Shown: positions 30,435 through 41,098 of the stretch, one piece after another
How the letters are laid out: every line of letters begins with the position of its first letter
Numbering within the stretch: position 1 is the first letter of the stretch
From: Kitasatospora griseola
GTDB lineage: Bacteria; Actinomycetota; Actinomycetes; Streptomycetales; Streptomycetaceae
Length of the DNA stretch: 64,000 nt
Direction of reading: 5' to 3'
Assembly: GCF_014648555.1 (NCBI RefSeq)
Contig: NZ_BMRI01000003.1
Span: 21,432-85,431, forward strand
The notes under the pieces: generated by a model
What the model was told of the DNA's origin: nothing
What the model saw: only the letters and a program-made list of their open reading frames with translations
Database searches by the model: none
Position numbers and translations under genes: made by a program

Positions 30435-30998
30435 TCAGGGGACTGATCGGTCGCGGGTCTTCACCTCGAACCAGACGCCCTTGCCGCGTGGCAGCAGATC
30501 CGCCCCCCAGCGGTCGGAGAGCTCGTCGACCACGCGCAGGCCGTGCCCGTTCTGGTAGCGGCCGATCTCGGGGGCGAGGATCAGGCAGGGCATCGCCCGC
30601 GAGGAGTCGCGGACCTCGATCCGCAGCCAGCCGGGGCGTCGCACCAGCTTGAGGCCGATCATGCGCCCGCCGGCGTGCCGCACGGCGTTCGCGACCAGTT
30701 CGCCGGTGAGCAACTCCCCGACCTCCAGCAGGTGGTGGAGCTTCCAGGACGCCAGGACCGAGAGCACCAGTCGCCGCGCGACGCCGGCCGACTCCGGGCG
30801 GGAGGGAAGTCGCACCTCCTCGCCGGCCTCGGGGTCGCCGAGTACGCCGAGGAAGGCGCGTTCCATCTCGTTCGCGGTCATCCGTTCCAGTTCGGCGAGC
30901 ACCACCGCGGCGCCGACTCCTGACGAGCCGTCACCGCGGGTGTCGACCGATGGAAGTGCCCGTTCCGCTTCGCCCCATCCCGCCATGGGGCCCATCAT
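30435..30998 (-). CDS. ATP-binding protein, RsbW-like anti-sigma/HATPase_c domain
   Basis: About 187 residues. The C-terminal 130 form a GHKL ATPase domain: N-box GELLTGELVANAVRHAGG, then LRIEVRDSSRAMP (G1-like) and GHGLRVVDELSDRWG (G2). This is the SpoIIAB/RsbW-type serine kinase fold, of which streptomycetes carry dozens, usually acting on anti-anti-sigma factors or as orphan regulators. The first 50 residues are not conserved-looking. The start is uncertain: ATG at 30998 is listed; ATGs at 30995 and 30986 are possible and none has a clear ribosome site. No partner gene is adjacent. Confidence 0.82.
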   Translation of the reverse strand: MMGPMAGWGEAERALPSVDTRGDGSSGVGAAVVLAELERMTANEMERAFLGVLGDPEAGEEVRLPSRPESAGVARRLVLSVLASWKLHHLLEVGELLTGELVANAVRHAGGRMIGLKLVRRPGWLRIEVRDSSRAMPCLILAPEIGRYQNGHGLRVVDELSDRWGADLLPRGKGVWFEVKTRDRSVP

Positions 30999-31089
30999 TG
31001 CGGAACGTGGGCGGCCGCGTACGGACAATGAGCAAACGATCACCGCTCATTTGGCATATGCCGTCAGCAACCGAACAGGCGCCCTACGA

Positions 31090-32286
31090 CTACCACTGCG
31101 ACCAGCCGAGGTTCCAACCGCCCAGTCCGTTGACCGCGTCGACCACCGGGCCCTTGGAGTTGACGACCGTGACCACGTCGCCGACCAGCGTGGAGTCGTA
31201 GAACTTGCCCGCCGGGCTGCTCGAACTGCCGGCCTCGGTGTCGGTCAGGCCGATGCAGCCGTGGCTGCCGTTGGAGCGCCCGATCACGCTGCCGCTCCAG
31301 TAGTTTCCGTGCACGTAGGTGCCGGTGTCGGTCAACCGGATGGCGTGCGGAACCACCAGATCGTATTCGTCGCCGGAACCCGACTTGGTGACGCCGGCGG
31401 AGGTCATCCGGGTCTTGCCCTCCATGCCCTCGACCACCATGGTGCCGTTCCAGGTGTCGAAGCCGGCCTTGCCCGCGGTGAACGGGATGGAGTCGGTCTG
31501 CTGGCCGTCGCGGACCACCGCCATCCGGTGGGTGTCCACGTCGGCGGTGGAGATCTGCGAGCGGCCGATGGTGAACGGCTCGTCCTTGTCGACGCCGCCG
31601 TACACGCCGGGGGCGGTCTCCACGTTCTTGAGCTTGTAGTGGATGGTGACCTTGGTGTTGGGGTTCCAGAACTTCTCGGGGCGGAAGTCCAGCCGCTTGT
31701 CGTTGAACCAGTGGCCCTTGACCACGGTGCCGTCGGCGGCCTCGAAGGCGATGCCGGCCAGCACCGCGTCCTTGTTCTTCACCGCCCGGTCGAACCGGAC
31801 CGAGACGATCATGCCGACGCCGTACTGGCCGTTGTCGGCGATGTTGTCGCTGACGCCGGCGTCCTTCTCCGGGGTGAGGGTGGTGAAGGTGGAACGCGAG
31901 TTGGCGACCACGCCCTGGGAGTCCTCGGCGAGGGCGTCCACCGTGTACGCGGTGGAGACCTTGAGGTTGTCGGACGGCGCCCACGAGGCGCCGTCGGCGG
32001 CGAGGGCGCCCTTCACCTCGACCCCGTCCGGGCCGGTGACCTTGACCGAGGTCAGCTTGCCGTTGGCGGCGGACACCTTGACCGCGCCGGACGGCTTGAC
32101 GTCGGTGGTGCCGTTGGCGGGCTCGATGGCGATGGTCGCGGCCGACACCGTCGGCTTGGCCGAGCTGGGGGCCGCCTTGGGACTGTCGGCCTTGGCCGTG
32201 TCCGTGCTGCAGCCGGCCGTGGCCATCAGCACCAGGGCGCCCGCGAGCGCACCCACAACCGCGTAACCCCCGCGTATAGCCTTCAC
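31090..32286 (-). CDS. L,D-transpeptidase lipoprotein (paralogue 1)
   Basis: 398-residue exported peptidoglycan cross-linking enzyme (3-3 links). The signal peptide VVGALAGALVLMATAGC has a lipobox. Two Ig-like domains follow (about 45-250), including NGQYGVGMIVSVRFDRAV. The YkuD catalytic domain contains HGNYWSGSV and SNGSHGCIGLTD, with the catalytic Cys in SHGC. The C-terminal motif is GWNLGWSQW. The domain order equals that of mycobacterial LdtMt2. The start is GTG at 32286 with GGGGAG upstream; the 35-residue extension to 32391 is rejected. It is the first of three tandem paralogues. Confidence 0.93.
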   Translation of the reverse strand: MKAIRGGYAVVGALAGALVLMATAGCSTDTAKADSPKAAPSSAKPTVSAATIAIEPANGTTDVKPSGAVKVSAANGKLTSVKVTGPDGVEVKGALAADGASWAPSDNLKVSTAYTVDALAEDSQGVVANSRSTFTTLTPEKDAGVSDNIADNGQYGVGMIVSVRFDRAVKNKDAVLAGIAFEAADGTVVKGHWFNDKRLDFRPEKFWNPNTKVTIHYKLKNVETAPGVYGGVDKDEPFTIGRSQISTADVDTHRMAVVRDGQQTDSIPFTAGKAGFDTWNGTMVVEGMEGKTRMTSAGVTKSGSGDEYDLVVPHAIRLTDTGTYVHGNYWSGSVIGRSNGSHGCIGLTDTEAGSSSSPAGKFYDSTLVGDVVTVVNSKGPVVDAVNGLGGWNLGWSQW

Positions 32287-32309
32287 GTTCCGCTCTCCCC
32301 ACACACCTG

Positions 32310-32325
32310 CCTGTCGGCTGACAGG
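32310..32325. promoter_or_regulatory. Inverted repeat upstream of L,D-transpeptidase 1
   Basis: CCTGTC-ggct-GACAGG lies 24 bp before the GTG start of the transpeptidase gene. It may be a leader hairpin or an operator. Only the symmetry is seen. Confidence 0.35.
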
Positions 32326-32398
32326 TCTTTCTGTTGATATGACGGGTCGAGTGCGGGAAACGTTGCGAGCCATGTGTCCCGGTACGGTCACGAACGGC

Positions 32399-32432
32399 CG
32401 ACGGCCCGGCGATCGAAATCGCCGGGCCGTCG
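32399..32432 (-). terminator. Terminator of L,D-transpeptidase 2
   Basis: Perfect 15-base arms (32399-32413 and 32418-32432) with a CGAA loop lie 20 bp after the stop of the gene ending at 32453. The hairpin implies that the downstream paralogue (31090-32286) is transcribed separately. Confidence 0.9.
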
Positions 32433-32452
32433 TTGCCGGTTGAGCGTGCGGG

Positions 32453-33706
32453 CTACCACTTGCTCCACGGGATGGTCCAGCCGCTCAGGCCGTTGTCCCC
32501 GGAGACCGTCTGGCCCTTGGAGTTCACGATCTTGACCACGTCGCCGACCATCGACGAGTTGAAGAACTTGCCGGCCGCCGAGCTGTCGCTGCCGCCCTTG
32601 GCGTCGGAGACGCCGATGCAGCCGTGGCTGGCGTTCGTGGAACCGAACGCGCTGCTCCAGTAGTTGCCGTGCACGTAGGTGCCGGAGGTGGTCAGCCGCA
32701 TCGCGTGCGGCACGTCCGGAACGTCGTACTCGTCGCCCTTGATGTTGGACACCGTGGCGGAGTTCATCCGGGTCATCTTTTCCTTGGTGGCGACGACCAT
32801 GGTGCCGTTCCAGGACGGGTTCTGGTCGTTGCCCGCGGTGATCGGGATCACCTGGGTGTCGCTGCCGCCGCGCGAGACCGTCATCTTGTGGCTCGCGGCG
32901 TCGACCGTCGAGACCTGGTAGCGGCCGATGGTGAACGGCTCGTCCTTGTCGACGTCGCCGTACACGCCGGGCGAGACCTCGACGTTCTTCAGCCGGTACT
33001 TGACGGTCACCTTGGTGCCCGGCTTCCAGTAGTTCTCCGGCCGGAAGTCCAGCCGGGAGGAGCCGAACCAGTGGCCCTTGGCCACCGTGCCGTCCGCGCC
33101 CTCGACCGTGATGCCGGCCAGCACCGCGGCCTTGTTCTGGACGGCCTTGCTGAAGTTCACCGAGACGATCATGCCGACGCCGTACTGGCCGTTGTCGGCG
33201 ATGTTGTCGTTGGTGGCGATCTTCTTGGCCGGCGTCAGCGTGGTGAAGGTGGTGGTGGAGGCGGCCACCAGGCCGGCCGAGTCCACCGCCTGCGCGTTCA
33301 CCGTGTACGTGGTGCCGACCGCCAGCTGCTCGCCGGGCTTCCAGCTCAGGCCGTCGGCGGCGATCTCGCCGGCGACCGCCTTGCCGTTCTTGTCGGTCAC
33401 CGTGACCGCGGTCAGCTTGCCGCTGGCCACCGCCACCTGCAGGCCGTCCTTGGGCGCCACGTCGGCGGCGCCGTCGGCCGGGGTGACCGTCAGCTGAGCG
33501 GTCGACACCTTCGGTGCGGCGTCCGAGGCGGACGAGGAGCCGCCGCCCTTGGCGTCGGTCGAACCGCCGCCGCTGCCGCCGCTGCTGCTGCAAGCCGTCC
33601 CGAGCAGCATGACGCCGCCCACCAGCAGGGCCGCCGCGGCCCGACGCGCACGCCGCCCGTTCCCCACCACGACTATTCCGGACTCGGCCTTCTGATCCGC
33701 CTTCAC
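32453..33706 (-). CDS. L,D-transpeptidase lipoprotein (paralogue 2)
   Basis: 417-residue protein. It has a twin-Arg-like basic N-terminus and hydrophobic core (RRARRAAAALLVGGVMLL) ending in lipobox GTAC, then a Ser/Gly-rich linker. Two Ig-like domains precede a YkuD domain with HGNYWSSAFG and NASHGCIGVSDA. It ends in GWTIPWSKW. It is closely similar to paralogue 1 (for example the shared NIADNGQYGVGMIVSV). The start is GTG at 33706 with GGAG about 10 bp upstream. It acts outside the membrane on tetrapeptide donors. Confidence 0.93.
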   Translation of the reverse strand: MKADQKAESGIVVVGNGRRARRAAAALLVGGVMLLGTACSSSGGSGGGSTDAKGGGSSSASDAAPKVSTAQLTVTPADGAADVAPKDGLQVAVASGKLTAVTVTDKNGKAVAGEIAADGLSWKPGEQLAVGTTYTVNAQAVDSAGLVAASTTTFTTLTPAKKIATNDNIADNGQYGVGMIVSVNFSKAVQNKAAVLAGITVEGADGTVAKGHWFGSSRLDFRPENYWKPGTKVTVKYRLKNVEVSPGVYGDVDKDEPFTIGRYQVSTVDAASHKMTVSRGGSDTQVIPITAGNDQNPSWNGTMVVATKEKMTRMNSATVSNIKGDEYDVPDVPHAMRLTTSGTYVHGNYWSSAFGSTNASHGCIGVSDAKGGSDSSAAGKFFNSSMVGDVVKIVNSKGQTVSGDNGLSGWTIPWSKW

Positions 33707-33870
33707 CGCGCTGCTCCCCTCCAGGTCTGCACAGCGATAACACGTGTGACGCCCGGGAATGTTCCGCCGGGTCGGATGCGCTCACCGCGCTCCCGATCAT
33801 GTCGGGCATGCGCGGGGGCAAGGATAACCGGCGAAGCTGAGTGAATCTTCGGAGGGAGCCGGGTGCCGGT

Positions 33871-35058
33871 TCAGTGAACTGCCGTGGCCCGCCCCACCGT
33901 CCACTGCGACCACGGGAGGTTCCAGCCGTTCAGGCCGTTGTCGGGCGAGACCTGGTCGCCGTGCGAGCCGTGCACCTGCACCACGTCCCCGACCAGGGAG
34001 TGCCGCCAGAGCCAGCCGGCCGGGGAGTTGGCGTTGCCGCCCTTGAGGTCGGCCAGGCCGATGCAGCCGTGGCTGGTGTTGGCGGCTCCGAACACGGCGC
34101 GGTCGGACCAGTAGTTGCCGTGCACGAAGGTGCCGGAGGCGGTCAGCCGCATCGCGTGCGGGACGTCCTGGATGTCGTACTCGTCGCCGAGGCCGACGGT
34201 CTGCGAGTTCATCCTGGTCACCTCGAAGCGCTCGGAGACCACCATGGTGCCCAGGTAGGTGGTGTGCTCGGGGCTGCCGCCGCTGACCTCCAGGGTGCGG
34301 ATCAGGTGGCCGTCCTGGTGGACCGTCATGAGGTGCCGGTCCAGGTCCACGGCGGCGATCAGCGCCCGGCCGACGGTGAAGTGGACGTCCTTGCGCTGGG
34401 TGCCCAGGTAGCCGCGCGCCCCCTCCACGTCCTTGAGCCGCAGCCCCAGCGTGACCTTGGTGCCGGGCGGCCAGAAGCCCTCCGGGCGGAAGTCGAGGCG
34501 CTGGTCGCCGAACCAGTGGCCGGCGATCTCCTGCGGCGGGTCGGCGGTGACCGAGACGGCCTGCTCGACGACGGCCCGGTTCTCGATCGGACGGGAGAAG
34601 CGCAGCGAGACCGGCATGCCGACGCCGACGGTGGAGCCGTCCTCGGGGGTGAAGAAGGCGACGAAGGTGTGCTCGGGCGGCACCGTGGCGAACCCGGAGT
34701 GCTGGACGGCGCGCAGGCCGTCGGCGTCCTCGGCGGTCACGTCGAGGCTGTAGGCGGTGGCGGTGTCGAGCCGGCCGTCGGGCGTCCAGCGGGTGGCGTC
34801 GGCGGCGAGGGCACCGGGCACCGGGACGCCCCTGCCGTCGGTCAGCCGGACGTCCAGCAGGCGGCCCCTGGCGACCGTCACCGCGACCGCGCCGTCCACC
34901 GGGACGCCCTGCGCGCCGTCGGCGGGGCTGAGCACGAGCCTGGCGCGGGAGACCGGCGGGCCGGCGTCGGCCGAGGTGAACAGGCCGGAGCAGCCGGTCA
35001 GCAGGACCAGTCCGGCCGCGGCCGCCCACCGTGCCCAGAGCCGTGCCGCGGCGTGCAT
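33871..35058 (-). CDS. L,D-transpeptidase lipoprotein (paralogue 3)
   Basis: 395-residue paralogue, more diverged than the other two. The signal peptide MHAAARLWARWAAAAGLVLL has lipobox LTGC, followed by two Ig-like domains (VGVGMPVSLRFSRPI) and a YkuD domain with HGNYWSDRAVFG and NTSHGCIGLADL. The C-terminus GWNLPWSQW is followed by nine extra residues. The start is ATG at 35056-35058 with GGGAGG 7 bp upstream. It is divergent from glgX across a 214-bp gap. Confidence 0.92.
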   Translation of the reverse strand: MHAAARLWARWAAAAGLVLLTGCSGLFTSADAGPPVSRARLVLSPADGAQGVPVDGAVAVTVARGRLLDVRLTDGRGVPVPGALAADATRWTPDGRLDTATAYSLDVTAEDADGLRAVQHSGFATVPPEHTFVAFFTPEDGSTVGVGMPVSLRFSRPIENRAVVEQAVSVTADPPQEIAGHWFGDQRLDFRPEGFWPPGTKVTLGLRLKDVEGARGYLGTQRKDVHFTVGRALIAAVDLDRHLMTVHQDGHLIRTLEVSGGSPEHTTYLGTMVVSERFEVTRMNSQTVGLGDEYDIQDVPHAMRLTASGTFVHGNYWSDRAVFGAANTSHGCIGLADLKGGNANSPAGWLWRHSLVGDVVQVHGSHGDQVSPDNGLNGWNLPWSQWTVGRATAVH

Positions 35059-35272
35059 GCCGTCCTCCCGCTGTCGCGCGAAACCACCCGATGCCGGGCT
35101 CAACGACCGATCGAGCCCCCCGGACACGACCGGATGGTTTCCCCGCCCGGCTCCGCGGGGCACAGGATTGGTCACGGTGCGTCACGAACCCCGGGCGAGG
35201 GTGACGCGCGCCGTCGCACAGGGAACAACCGGAAGAACGGGGACGGGCCCCCGGATGGCTGGGAGGGTCGCC

Positions 35273-37471
<2,199 letters not shown>

Positions 37472-37495
37472 CGGGGTGGCGGGACGGCGACACGC

Positions 37496-37527
37496 GGGGA
37501 GGCCCGGGCGCGCTGCCCGGGCCCCCC
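37496..37527. terminator. Bidirectional terminator between glgX and the methyltransferase gene
   Basis: GGGG-a-GGCCCGGGC (37496-37509), a 5-base loop, then GCCCGGGCC-CCCC (37515-37527): a 13-bp stem with one bulged A. It stands between convergent genes, 24 bp after the glgX stop and 13 bp from the end of the methyltransferase gene. Confidence 0.85.
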
Positions 37528-37540
37528 TGCGAACCGGCCG

Positions 37541-38401
37541 TCAGACCCGGTCGGCGACGATCATCAGGTAGTGGAAGCTGCCTTCCTTGTACGCCGTCAG
37601 GAACGGGTCCTCGATGCCGGTGGCCACCGAGGACTGGGCGCGCAGCTCCCAGTACGGGATGGTGTCGGCGGTCAGGTCGACCACGCTGATCGGCACCAGG
37701 TTGTTCGCGGCCAGCGCCTTGAAGTACTGGCTGCGCGGGTGGATGTTGCAGATGTAGTGCTCGTCGATCCGGCTGACGGCCTTCGAGCGCAGGCCCATCA
37801 CGTCGTTGGAGCAGCCGGTGATGCAGACGTAGCGGCCGCCGGGGGCGAGCAGGCGGGAGAACTCGCCGAACGCCTCGAAGAGGTCCACGTACATGGTGGT
37901 CTCGTTGGTCCAGATCGCCCGGCGGGAGGCGGTCCGGAAGCCGGTGTCCAGCATGTTGCGGAAGTGGAAGCGGACCCGGTCGGCGATGCCGCGCTCGTGC
38001 GCCTGCCCGTTGGCGAACGCCACCTGCTGCTCGGAGATGGAGACGCCGTCGACCTCGCAGCCGAACCGGTGGTTGGCCATGATGCTGGTGCCGCCGCGGC
38101 CGGAGCCGGCGTCCAGCAGCGCGTCGGTGGGCGCGATGTCGCCGAGGTGGTCGAGCAGCACGTCCGCCTGGGCGGTCTCCAGCCGGTGCATCTCCTTGAT
38201 CATGCGTTCGTCGCGGGTCTCGTCCGGGCCCTCGAACACCAAGGGGTCGACCGGGCCGAGGCCGTAGTGGTGGTGGTAGAGGCCGTCGACCTCACCGAGC
38301 TTGATGTTGACCGGGTCCTTCTCCAGGTTCCAGTAGTTGGCGACCGACTTCTGGAACGCGGTCCGCAGCACGTTGGTGGCGCTCGGGACGGTGATGGTCA
38401 T
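37541..38401 (-). CDS. Geranyl diphosphate 2-C-methyltransferase
   Basis: 286-residue SAM-dependent methyltransferase that makes 2-methyl-GPP, the C11 precursor of 2-methylisoborneol. It contains the SAM-binding loop LLDAGSGRGGTS, post-motif VDGVSISEQQVAFAN and the substrate-side segment WTNETTMYVDLFEAFGEFSR. The sequence YYWNLEKDPVN-like start (ANYWNLEKDPVNIKLGEVDG) and DGLYHHHYGLGPVD are typical of this enzyme. The start is ATG at 38399-38401 with GAGGAG about 10 bp upstream. It is last in a three-gene operon after the terpene cyclase (35-bp gap) and encapsulin. Confidence 0.94.
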   Translation of the reverse strand: MTITVPSATNVLRTAFQKSVANYWNLEKDPVNIKLGEVDGLYHHHYGLGPVDPLVFEGPDETRDERMIKEMHRLETAQADVLLDHLGDIAPTDALLDAGSGRGGTSIMANHRFGCEVDGVSISEQQVAFANGQAHERGIADRVRFHFRNMLDTGFRTASRRAIWTNETTMYVDLFEAFGEFSRLLAPGGRYVCITGCSNDVMGLRSKAVSRIDEHYICNIHPRSQYFKALAANNLVPISVVDLTADTIPYWELRAQSSVATGIEDPFLTAYKEGSFHYLMIVADRV

Positions 38402-38436
38402 GGACGCAATGCTCCTCAACTGGCGGTGAACGTGGG

Positions 38437-39621
38437 TCAGTCGGTCTGGTAGCGGGCGCTGCCCGCATGCCACTCGCGGTTGCCGCCGACCCAGGCCCAG
38501 GTGCCGGCCAGGAAGCGGCGCAGCTCGGGCGAGCCGGTCAGGGCGAGGGCGGAGGCCTCGGCCTCGAAGGTGTGCATCAGTTCGTCGTGGACGGCCACGC
38601 TCTGCTGGACGGCCTCCTCCAGCGAGCAGCCCTCCTCGGTGGCGATCAGCATCGGCAGGCTGAAGTCGCTGGGGTCTTCCTTGCCCATCGAGTACAGGTC
38701 GTTCATCAGCACGGTGGCGGTGCCGGCCAGGTTGAACGTGCGGCGCACCGCGGGGTCGGCGAACTCGGCCTGCGGGACCTCGTAACCGGCGATCGCGTCG
38801 ACCAGCACCATGCACGGGATGAACGAGTTCTCGTGGCGGTGCATCAGGTACTCCCACACCGGCGGGCGGTGCCCGGTGGTGTGCCACATGCCCTCCTGGC
38901 CGTACGCGACGAACATGATCGCCAGTTCGTGCCGCAGCCGCCGGACCTGGTTCCAGCTGGCGTACGCGGCCAGGTCGCCCAGCGCGGAGCGGAGCGCCAT
39001 GGCGACCGGGTCGCCCTGGACGTGCGCCTCCAGCTGGGGGGCGTAGCGCAGCGGCAGCTGGGCCTGGTCGATGACGGAGTGGCAGATCGCCAGCCGCCGG
39101 CCGATCACCTCGTGGTGCGGCTCCTCCACCTCGGCGTCCACGATGTGGTCGTCCACCGACCACTCGGACAGGCCGCACTTGGCGGCGGCGAGCAGCCGGT
39201 CGGGGTCGTCGGTCTCGGGGTGGGCGAGCATCATCAGCCGGCCGAAGTTGGCCTTGCGCAGCATGTCGGTGCGGCCGGGGTAGATGCCGATCCGCTCGGC
39301 CCACTCGATCAGCCGCTCGTTGACCAGGTCGCCGAGCGCCGGGTCGTCGCGCATCGCGGGCGGGCAGTACAGCGCGGGGGCCTTGCCGTTGGTGATCGGC
39401 CGGGCGGCGGGGGCGTCCCGGACGATGTCGTCGGTGGCCTGGTTCGGGACGGTCGGGCGGTGCGTCAGCAGGCCGCTGGTGCCGAGCCCGGTGGGGCCGG
39501 GGGCGTGCCAGGTGAGCCGGCCGGGGGCGGGGCGCTCGGGGTGGGTGAGGATGGCGGAGATCAGCGCCGCCAGCTCGTGGGTTCCGTGCGGGGCGAGCGT
39601 CCGGGTGAGCAGTGAGGGCAT
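38437..39621 (-). CDS. 2-methylisoborneol synthase-family terpene cyclase
   Basis: 394-residue class I terpene cyclase. The N-terminal 85 or so residues are Pro/Gly/Thr-rich and probably disordered; in related systems this segment loads the enzyme into the encapsulin shell. The cyclase domain starts at about ALYCPPAMRDDPAL. It carries an Asp-rich motif DDHIVDAE and an NSE motif NDLYSMGKE, both needed for Mg2+ and diphosphate binding. The Asp-rich motif differs from the DDCYCED that I recall for the S. coelicolor enzyme, so the product may be 2-methylisoborneol or another C11 terpene such as 2-methylenebornane. The start is ATG at 39619-39621 with a weak GAAAG site. Confidence 0.9.
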   Translation of the reverse strand: MPSLLTRTLAPHGTHELAALISAILTHPERPAPGRLTWHAPGPTGLGTSGLLTHRPTVPNQATDDIVRDAPAARPITNGKAPALYCPPAMRDDPALGDLVNERLIEWAERIGIYPGRTDMLRKANFGRLMMLAHPETDDPDRLLAAAKCGLSEWSVDDHIVDAEVEEPHHEVIGRRLAICHSVIDQAQLPLRYAPQLEAHVQGDPVAMALRSALGDLAAYASWNQVRRLRHELAIMFVAYGQEGMWHTTGHRPPVWEYLMHRHENSFIPCMVLVDAIAGYEVPQAEFADPAVRRTFNLAGTATVLMNDLYSMGKEDPSDFSLPMLIATEEGCSLEEAVQQSVAVHDELMHTFEAEASALALTGSPELRRFLAGTWAWVGGNREWHAGSARYQTD

Positions 39622-39648
39622 GTCGGTCGTCTTTCGGCGTGGGGGCGG

Positions 39649-41058
39649 TCAGGACCGGGGGTGGTCGACCTCGACGTTCTCCAGCACGCCCAGCGCGTCG
39701 GGGACCAGGATCGCGGCGGAGTAGTACGCGGAGACCAGGTAGTTGGCGACGGCCTTCTCGTCGATGCCCATGAAGCGGACGTTCAGGCCGGGCTCGACCT
39801 CGTCGGGGATGCCGACCTGGGTGAGGCCGACCACGCCCTGGTTGTGCTCGCCGGTGCGCATCGCGAGGATCGAGGTGCTGCCGCCGCGGACCGGGATCTT
39901 GCCGCAGGGCAGCAGCGGGACGCCGCGCCACGCGGGCACCCGGTGGCCGTGCACCTCGGCGGTGGAGAAGTAGACGCCGCGCCGGTTGGCCTCCCGGCCG
40001 AACGCGGCGATCGCCTTCGGGTGCGCGAACAGGTAGTCGGTGTCGCGGCGCATCGCGAGCAGCTCGTCCAGGTCGTCGGGGGTGGGCGCGCCGGCGTGGG
40101 TCTGGATCCGCTGGTCGAAGGCGCAGTTGGCGAGCAGCCCGAACTCGGGGTTGTTGACGATCTCGTGCTCCTGGCGCTCGCGCAGCGCCTCGATGGTCAG
40201 CTGGAGCTGCTCCTGGGTCTGGTCCATCGGCTGGTTGTAGAGGTCGGCGACCCGGCTGTGCACCCGCAGCACCGTCTGGGCGACGCTCAACTCGTACTCG
40301 CGGGGGCCGAGTTCGTAGTCGACGAAGGCGGTGGGGAGCTCGTACTCGCCCTCGTGGCCGGCCGACATGTCGATCCGCGCCTCGCCGTGCGGGTTCTGCG
40401 CGGCGGCCTGCCCGGCCTGGAACCGGGCGATCTGCGCCTGCAGGGACGGGGAGCGGTCCACGACCTCCTGGAAGGCGGACCAGGGCAGCGACATCGCGGT
40501 GCCCGCGGTGGCGGCCTTCACGGTGTACGGCCAGCGCCCGTCGGCGACGTCGAGCGCCTCGTCGCCGAGGTGGTCGCCGTCGGCGTGCACGGCGAGCACG
40601 GTGTCGTCGCCGTACTTGCCGGTGCCGATCCGTTCGACCTTGCCGTGCGCGATCAGGAAGACCTCGCTGATCGGGGCGCCCTCCTGGACCAGCACCTCGC
40701 CCGCGCTGAAGCCGCGCTGGACGAAGCGCCCGGCGAGCTCGTTCAGCACCGCGAAGTCCTGGTAGCCGCGCAGCACCGGGACTTCGCTCAGGGTGGGCCC
40801 CGCCACCTTGACCTCCCGGCCGGTCTGCACGAAGGACACCCGGCCGCGGCCGACCGCGTGGCTGAGCCGCCGGTTGACCCGGTAGGTGCCGGCCGAGACC
40901 TGGACCCAGGGCAGCTTGCGCAGCAGCCAGCGCGAGCTGATCTCCTGCATCTGCGGCTTGGACTTGGTCGTGGTGGCGAGGTTGCGCGCCGCCGCGGTGC
41001 TCAGGCTCTGCTGCGCCGGGGCCTCGGCTTCGGGGACGGGCTCGGTCTCGACCGACAT
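39649..41058 (-). CDS. eshA: Family 2B encapsulin shell protein with cyclic-nucleotide-binding domain (EshA-like)
   Basis: 469-residue HK97-fold shell protein. The first 90 residues (N-arm and [22 protein letters not shown]) and the region after about 210 form the capsid fold. Between them is a Crp-like nucleotide-binding domain: [30 protein letters not shown], then [22 protein letters not shown] as phosphate-binding cassette. The C-terminal half has [20 protein letters not shown] and [12 protein letters not shown], typical of EshA/family 2B encapsulins. Such shells enclose the 2-MIB synthase of streptomycetes. The start is ATG at 41056-41058 with GGAG 9 bp upstream. It is first in the operon, 27 bp before the cyclase gene. 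Confidence 0.93.
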   Translation of the reverse strand: MSVETEPVPEAEAPAQQSLSTAAARNLATTTKSKPQMQEISSRWLLRKLPWVQVSAGTYRVNRRLSHAVGRGRVSFVQTGREVKVAGPTLSEVPVLRGYQDFAVLNELAGRFVQRGFSAGEVLVQEGAPISEVFLIAHGKVERIGTGKYGDDTVLAVHADGDHLGDEALDVADGRWPYTVKAATAGTAMSLPWSAFQEVVDRSPSLQAQIARFQAGQAAAQNPHGEARIDMSAGHEGEYELPTAFVDYELGPREYELSVAQTVLRVHSRVADLYNQPMDQTQEQLQLTIEALRERQEHEIVNNPEFGLLANCAFDQRIQTHAGAPTPDDLDELLAMRRDTDYLFAHPKAIAAFGREANRRGVYFSTAEVHGHRVPAWRGVPLLPCGKIPVRGGSTSILAMRTGEHNQGVVGLTQVGIPDEVEPGLNVRFMGIDEKAVANYLVSAYYSAAILVPDALGVLENVEVDHPRS

Positions 41059-41080
41059 GCTGGTTCTCCTGGCTGCTCAG

Positions 41081-41098
41081 GTGATCCACCGCGATCAC
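41081..41098. promoter_or_regulatory. Palindrome upstream of the encapsulin operon
   Basis: GTGATC-caccgc-GATCAC, perfect 6-base arms, lies 23-40 bp upstream of the encapsulin start in the divergent region shared with an ABC exporter. It is a candidate operator or 5'-leader hairpin. It is not an exact match to the Crp half-site spacing I know for Streptomyces. Confidence 0.4.

Noticed and set aside
33740-33765. GGAAC-like sequence and ACACGTGT upstream of transpeptidase 2 as a SigE-type promoter
   Set aside because: The spacing from GGAAC to the nearest GTC is about 10 bp, too short for the cell-envelope sigma factor promoter pattern I know.
35059-35272. GGGCTC/GAGCCC inverted repeat between transpeptidase 3 and glgX as an operator
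   Set aside because: Only 6-base arms in a G/C-rich region with an 11-base spacer; such pairs are frequent by chance here.
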